Shown here: positions 7,227 through 10,049 of the stretch, piece by piece
Position numbering within the stretch: position 1 is the first letter of the stretch
Layout of the letters: each line of letters starts with the position of its first letter
Assembly: GCA_046760105.1 (NCBI GenBank)
Contig: JBHIDJ010000111.1
Span: 1-10,049 of the forward strand
Origin: JBHIDJ01 sp046760105
GTDB taxonomy: Bacteria > Pseudomonadota > Gammaproteobacteria > Acidiferrobacterales > SPGG2
Direction of reading: 5' to 3'
Length of the DNA stretch: 10,049 bases
The notes under the pieces: model-generated
Told to the model about the DNA's origin: nothing
Seen by the model: only the letters and a program-made list of their open reading frames with translations
Database searches by the model: none
Position numbers and translations under genes: made by a program

Positions 7227-8309
7227 TCAAACGTCGGGTGATAGGCGGTGGCGTTCCTGTTCTTGGGGCTGTGGAAATACAATAAGGTGGTCGGCTTCTA
7301 CGCGAATGCCCACGGTTGCCCCCAAGGAATGATCGGCGTGGCTGGGGAACAATGACAGCACGTATCCGCCCGTTGGCAGGCGCAGTGTATAGAGAATCTC
7401 GGCGCCTTTGAAGGCTTTTTTTATCACTTCCGCCCGAAGCGGTCCGTCTGGACTCGGGACGATATCATCAGGTCGAAGCAATACCTCAACCGGTGTGTTT
7501 TTATCCCAGGGATAAGCGCGATTGCCCTTGCAGATGCCGAGTTCCGTCTCCACGGTGTCCGGCGCCATTAACCGTCCACGCAGGAAGACACCTTGGCCAA
7601 TGAAGTCGGCGACAAAGTGACACGCCGGTTCATGGTACAGGTTATAAGGCGTATCCCATTGCAAGAGCCGGCCTTCATGCAGGACACCCACCTTGTCAGC
7701 GAGGGCGAACGCTTCGTGTTGATCATGCGTCACCATGACCGCTGTCGTACCCTGCTGTTTCAAGATATCCCGTACTTCGGCGCTCAAGCGCTCGCGCATA
7801 TCGATGTCCAGATTGGAGAACGGCTCGTCCATAAGAATCAGGTCAGGTTTGGGCGCGAGTGCGCGCGCCAGTGCGACCCGTTGCTGCTGTCCACCGGAGA
7901 GCTCGTGCGGATAGCGTCGTTCCATGTCAGCCAAACCAACGGTAACCAGAAGGTTTTCAGTAATACCCCGTTTCTTGCCATTTGGCATACCGCGTAAACC
8001 GAAGCCAATGTTTTCGGCCACATCAAGGTGCGGAAACAGGGCATAATCTTGAAAGACCATACCTAGGCGCCGCTTTTCCGGAGGCAGCGTGAACCCTGGG
8101 CGAGACACGTGGCGGCCGCTAATCAAGATTTCACCGGCGCTTAATGGGTGGAAGCCAGCAATCGCCCGTAAGACCGTCGTTTTGCCGCCGCCACTGGGCC
8201 CGAGCAGGCACACAAGACTGCCCGGGTTGACGTGCAACCCGAGCGCACGCACGGCCAGGTGCCCGTTATACTGGCACTCCACATCGATTAATGTCAGCAA
8301 TGCGGTCAA
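7227..8309 (-). CDS. FbpC/PotA-type ABC importer ATPase
   Basis: The 360-aa product is a cytoplasmic ATP-binding subunit of an importer. Walker A GPSGGGKTT is at 37-45, Q-loop Gln87, signature LSGGQQQ at 137-143, Walker B Asp161-Glu162 with a following D-loop, and switch His195. The C-terminal ~120 residues resemble the TOBE regulatory domain of the iron(III)/spermidine/sulfate importer group, and VFQDYALFPHLDVAENIGFGL is typical of FbpC (ferric iron) ATPases. No permease or binding protein gene is in the window, so the partner must be elsewhere and the substrate is uncertain. The start is TTG with AGGA 8 nt upstream (within CTAGGAACACGCG). The gene begins 53 bp after the argF stop on the same strand, so co-transcription with argF is plausible, though this is an unusual pairing. 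CysA- or PotA-like substrates remain possible. Confidence 0.88.
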   Translation of the reverse strand: MTALLTLIDVECQYNGHLAVRALGLHVNPGSLVCLLGPSGGGKTTVLRAIAGFHPLSAGEILISGRHVSRPGFTLPPEKRRLGMVFQDYALFPHLDVAENIGFGLRGMPNGKKRGITENLLVTVGLADMERRYPHELSGGQQQRVALARALAPKPDLILMDEPFSNLDIDMRERLSAEVRDILKQQGTTAVMVTHDQHEAFALADKVGVLHEGRLLQWDTPYNLYHEPACHFVADFIGQGVFLRGRLMAPDTVETELGICKGNRAYPWDKNTPVEVLLRPDDIVPSPDGPLRAEVIKKAFKGAEILYTLRLPTGGYVLSLFPSHADHSLGATVGIRVEADHLIVFPQPQEQERHRLSPDV

Positions 8310-8362
8310 CGCGTGTTCCTAGCGGAAACCGTACCGATGATAGCAAACTGTTGCGAGCGTGC

Positions 8363-9274
8363 TCAGCTTGGCGGCCGCAGGAGTAGCTCAAGCAGCGCCT
8401 TTTGTGCGTGCAAGCGGTTCTCGGCCTCGTCCCACACAACGCTCTGTGGACCATCGATGACGTCTGCCGTAACTTCGGATCCGCGGTAGGCCGGCAGACA
8501 GTGCATAAACAGTGCGTCCGGTTTGGCCAACGCCAGGATGTGGTGGTCTACTAAGAAACCGGTGAAATCACGTTCGCGTTTTGCCTTCTCTTTTTCTTGC
8601 CCCATGCTTACCCAGCTGTCCGTCACCACGACATCTGCCTCATCGGCGGCTTCTTTGGGGTCATGGGTCAGCGTAACGTAATCAGCAGATCTGGCGAGTA
8701 GCACCGCATCGGGTTCGTATCCCGCCGGCACCGCAATCTTCAGGCGGAAGCCGAGCAGCGCGGCCGCGTTCATCCAAGAGTGACACATGTTATTACCGTC
8801 GCCAATCCAGGCTATGGTCCTTCCGGTGATCTCTCCGCGCTTTTCCAAATAAGTTTGCATGTCAGCGAGCAACTGGCACGGATGGTACCTGTCGGTCAGC
8901 GCATTGATCACCGGCACGCTGGAATGTGCGGCGAAGGTCTCTAGCGTCTCGTGGGCATGGGTGCGGATGACGACCACATCCACCATGCGCGACAGTACAC
9001 GGGCCGTGTCTTCGATCGCTTCGCCGCGACCGAGGTGCAGGTCGCTGGGTGACAGAAACATACTGCTGCCGCCGAGCTGGGCCATTCCTGCCTCGAATGA
9101 TACCCGGGTGCGGGTAGAGGACTTATCAAAGATCATGGCCAGGGTCTTGTTGTGCAAAGGTTCATGGCGTTGACCCTTGCGGGCAAATGCTTTGAGTTCG
9201 ATTGCGCGCTGAAGAAGGAGCACGAGCTCCTCGCGAGTCATGTCCCTGAGTGTTAGGAAATGGAATGGTGTCAT
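8363..9274 (-). CDS. argF: Ornithine carbamoyltransferase
   Basis: The 303-aa product matches the usual length of anabolic ornithine carbamoyltransferase, which joins carbamoyl phosphate and ornithine to make citrulline in cytoplasmic arginine synthesis. The signature motifs are present: carbamoyl-phosphate-binding STRTR at 53-57, HPCQ at 131-134, the ornithine-binding DSWVSMGQE at 219-227, and HCLP at 258-261 with the catalytic Cys259. Nothing is missing. The ATG overlaps the stop of the argD remnant as ATGA. The 17 nt before it (GCGTTTATAAAACGAAC) show no Shine-Dalgarno sequence, so translation probably depends on re-initiation after the remnant. In many beta- and gammaproteobacteria argD, argF and argG are adjacent; here argG is absent and an FbpC-type ATPase gene follows. 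The argF assignment is firm; the coupling is inference. Confidence 0.97.
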   Translation of the reverse strand: MTPFHFLTLRDMTREELVLLLQRAIELKAFARKGQRHEPLHNKTLAMIFDKSSTRTRVSFEAGMAQLGGSSMFLSPSDLHLGRGEAIEDTARVLSRMVDVVVIRTHAHETLETFAAHSSVPVINALTDRYHPCQLLADMQTYLEKRGEITGRTIAWIGDGNNMCHSWMNAAALLGFRLKIAVPAGYEPDAVLLARSADYVTLTHDPKEAADEADVVVTDSWVSMGQEKEKAKRERDFTGFLVDHHILALAKPDALFMHCLPAYRGSEVTADVIDGPQSVVWDEAENRLHAQKALLELLLRPPS

Positions 9275-9468
9275 GTTCGTTTTATAAACGCGTATACGGT
9301 GTCGGTGATGATGGTCACGATGTGGTCGGCCTGCTCGTCAGTCAGTATCGGCGGCGGCAGACGAATGACGGTCTCGGCCGTCACATCCCATAACCAAGCA
9401 CCTTCACCGTGTGTGAAGCTTACAGGTAGTCGGTCATACGTGGGCATGAGATGTGTGCTGTGTGCCAT
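9271..9468 (-). pseudogene. argD: In-frame internally deleted acetylornithine aminotransferase remnant
   Basis: This 65-codon frame joins the two ends of ArgD. Residues 1-28 (THLMPTYDRLPVSF, then HGEGAWLWD) match the ArgD N-terminus, and from about residue 29 (VTAETVIRLPPPILTDEQAD, then HIVTII) the sequence matches the ArgD C-terminus. A normal ArgD is about 390-400 aa, so roughly 330 codons are missing, including the pyridoxal-phosphate lysine and nearly all of the catalytic fold; it cannot transaminate. The junction lies near 9375-9387, where full-length ArgD would have similar motifs (WD-V-x-G near the N-terminus and N-VTA near the C-terminus), which suggests recombination across short similar sequences. 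The TGA overlaps the argF ATG. No ribosome binding site is seen before the ATG at 9468, which sits just after a U-rich terminator-like tail. A deliberate small protein is possible but less likely; an assembly artefact must be excluded. Confidence 0.85.
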
Positions 9469-9499
9469 AAAAACTAAAGCGCCCTGCGTGCAGGGCGCT
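9469..9499 (-). terminator. Intrinsic terminator or leader attenuator before the argD remnant
   Basis: Read on the minus strand, AGCGCCCTG pairs with CAGGGCGCT around CACG (9499-9478), a 9-bp GC-rich stem followed by TTAGTTTTT, which runs straight into the ATG of the argD remnant. The T-rich tail is on the minus-strand side only, so it would terminate leftward transcription. It could end the upstream PuuD-like transcript. Because it also lies downstream of a good promoter, it could instead work as an attenuator in the arg leader. Confidence 0.65.
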
Positions 9500-9529
9500 G
9501 GCGTCGATTGCGGCTGAAAGAAGGAAGAA

Positions 9530-9558
9530 ATTCTAGGCCCTAATGATGCGTCTGCCAA
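9530..9558 (-). promoter_or_regulatory. Sigma70-type promoter for the argD remnant-argF operon
   Basis: On the minus strand TTGGCA (9558-9553) and TAGAAT (9535-9530) are separated by exactly 17 nt, each matching consensus at 5 of 6 positions. Transcription would begin near 9523 and give a leader of about 55 nt holding the hairpin at 9478-9499. It lies between the PuuD-like gene and the arg genes, where an operon promoter is expected. No ArgR box is evident. Confidence 0.5.
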
Positions 9559-9626
9559 GGGCTCCGGCTTAAATACAGAAGATCGGCCAGGGGCCGGGCT
9601 TGTGATGCTGATTCGGCGCGCCTGCC

Positions 9627-10049
9627 TCAGCCGAACATGCCAACAAACTGATGCTGGGGCGTTCCCGCGACCATGAAGAAGAGCATGGGAATGGAGAGCA
9701 TCGTGTTGGTGCGGGAGGCCAGCAGGGCGACGCGTGCTGCCCGCGCTTTCTCGTCGTCGCTCGCCTCGACGAGCCCGAGCACCTTCTTCTGATTGGGCCA
9801 GATCAACACCCAGACATTAAAGAGCATGATCGTGCCGAGCCAGGCGCCAATACCGATATAGGCGGAAGCGCCTTGCAATAGGGCGGCATTCCAAAAGCCA
9901 TGGCCGCTGAAAACGAGAAAATACGCGCCAGAGAGCCACGTGACCACAGCCGCCCAGCGAAACCACAGCAAGGCCCGCGGGGCGATGTGTTTCGTAATTC
10001 CGGCGGCGGTACCCTCGGCCTTCGCCTGGGCGAGCCCCGGGACCTGGAC
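9627..10049 (-). CDS. PuuD-like (urate oxidase N-terminal family) membrane protein, C-terminal part
   Basis: The frame is open from the right edge to a TGA at 9627-9629, giving the last 140 residues. There are membrane segments at about 27-46, 63-82 and 112-126 of this fragment. The phrase GTIMLFNVWVLIWPNQKKVL followed by SRTNTMLSIPMLFFM matches the C-terminal part of integral-membrane proteins of the PuuD/Urate_ox_N family as I remember them. Founding members couple a membrane domain to a cytochrome c for urate oxidation, but many bacterial homologues lack any purine genes and their role is unknown, so the reaction is not claimed. The start is beyond the window; TTG 9971 is internal because the frame continues upstream with protein-like sequence. 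It is followed on the same strand by a promoter, a terminator-like hairpin and the argD remnant. Confidence 0.65.
   Translation of the reverse strand, partial: VQVPGLAQAKAEGTAAGITKHIAPRALLWFRWAAVVTWLSGAYFLVFSGHGFWNAALLQGASAYIGIGAWLGTIMLFNVWVLIWPNQKKVLGLVEASDDEKARAARVALLASRTNTMLSIPMLFFMVAGTPQHQFVGMFG

Noticed and set aside
7202..7230. TTGACA on the minus strand as a promoter for the fimX-like gene
   Set aside because: It overlaps the fbpC-like stop codon and has no acceptable -10 at the right distance.
1..10049. CRISPR arrays, tRNA or rRNA genes, phage or toxin-antitoxin modules
   Set aside because: No regularly spaced direct repeats, no cloverleaf with a T-loop consensus, and no matching protein families were seen by reading both strands; a computed scan was not possible.

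Overview
The window looks like chromosomal DNA of a moderately GC-rich proteobacterium, most likely a gammaproteobacterium. The evidence is an argD-argF pair with a 4-bp ATGA overlap, a FimX-type REC-PAS-GGDEF-EAL protein, an Atm1-type exporter, a PuuD-type membrane protein and a c-type cytochrome lipoprotein. I see no phage, insertion sequence, CRISPR array, tRNA or rRNA.

Layout from left to right: a di-heme cytochrome c peroxidase-like lipoprotein (minus strand, cut by the left edge); about 1 kb without a convincing gene (819-1800); an M14/aspartoacylase-family zinc hydrolase, the only plus-strand gene; then, all on the minus strand, an Atm1-type ABC exporter, the FimX-like protein, an orphan FbpC-type ABC ATPase, ornithine carbamoyltransferase (argF), a 65-codon argD remnant and the C-terminal part of a PuuD-like membrane protein cut by the right edge. 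In transcription order the right-hand block is puuD-like, argD remnant, argF, fbpC-like, fimX-like, atm1-like.

The most unusual feature lies just upstream of argF. The normal ArgD (about 390-400 aa) is reduced to its first ~30 and last ~35 residues, joined in frame, and its stop still overlaps the argF start as ATGA. argF has no visible Shine-Dalgarno sequence of its own, so the remnant may survive as a translational-coupling device. A good sigma70-type promoter followed by a strong hairpin with a U-rich tail lies directly before the remnant and could act as a terminator or leader attenuator.

The second point of interest is the FimX-like protein. Its receiver domain has Glu in place of the phosphoacceptor Asp, its EAL motif is EVL and its DDFG motif is DNFG, while the GGDEF motif is nearly intact (GGDEL). 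It reads as a c-di-GMP sensor or effector rather than a phosphodiesterase. Its likely TTG start leaves a leader with two tandem hairpins. I found no clear previously undescribed multi-gene system. The remaining genes are recognisable families with ordinary motifs.
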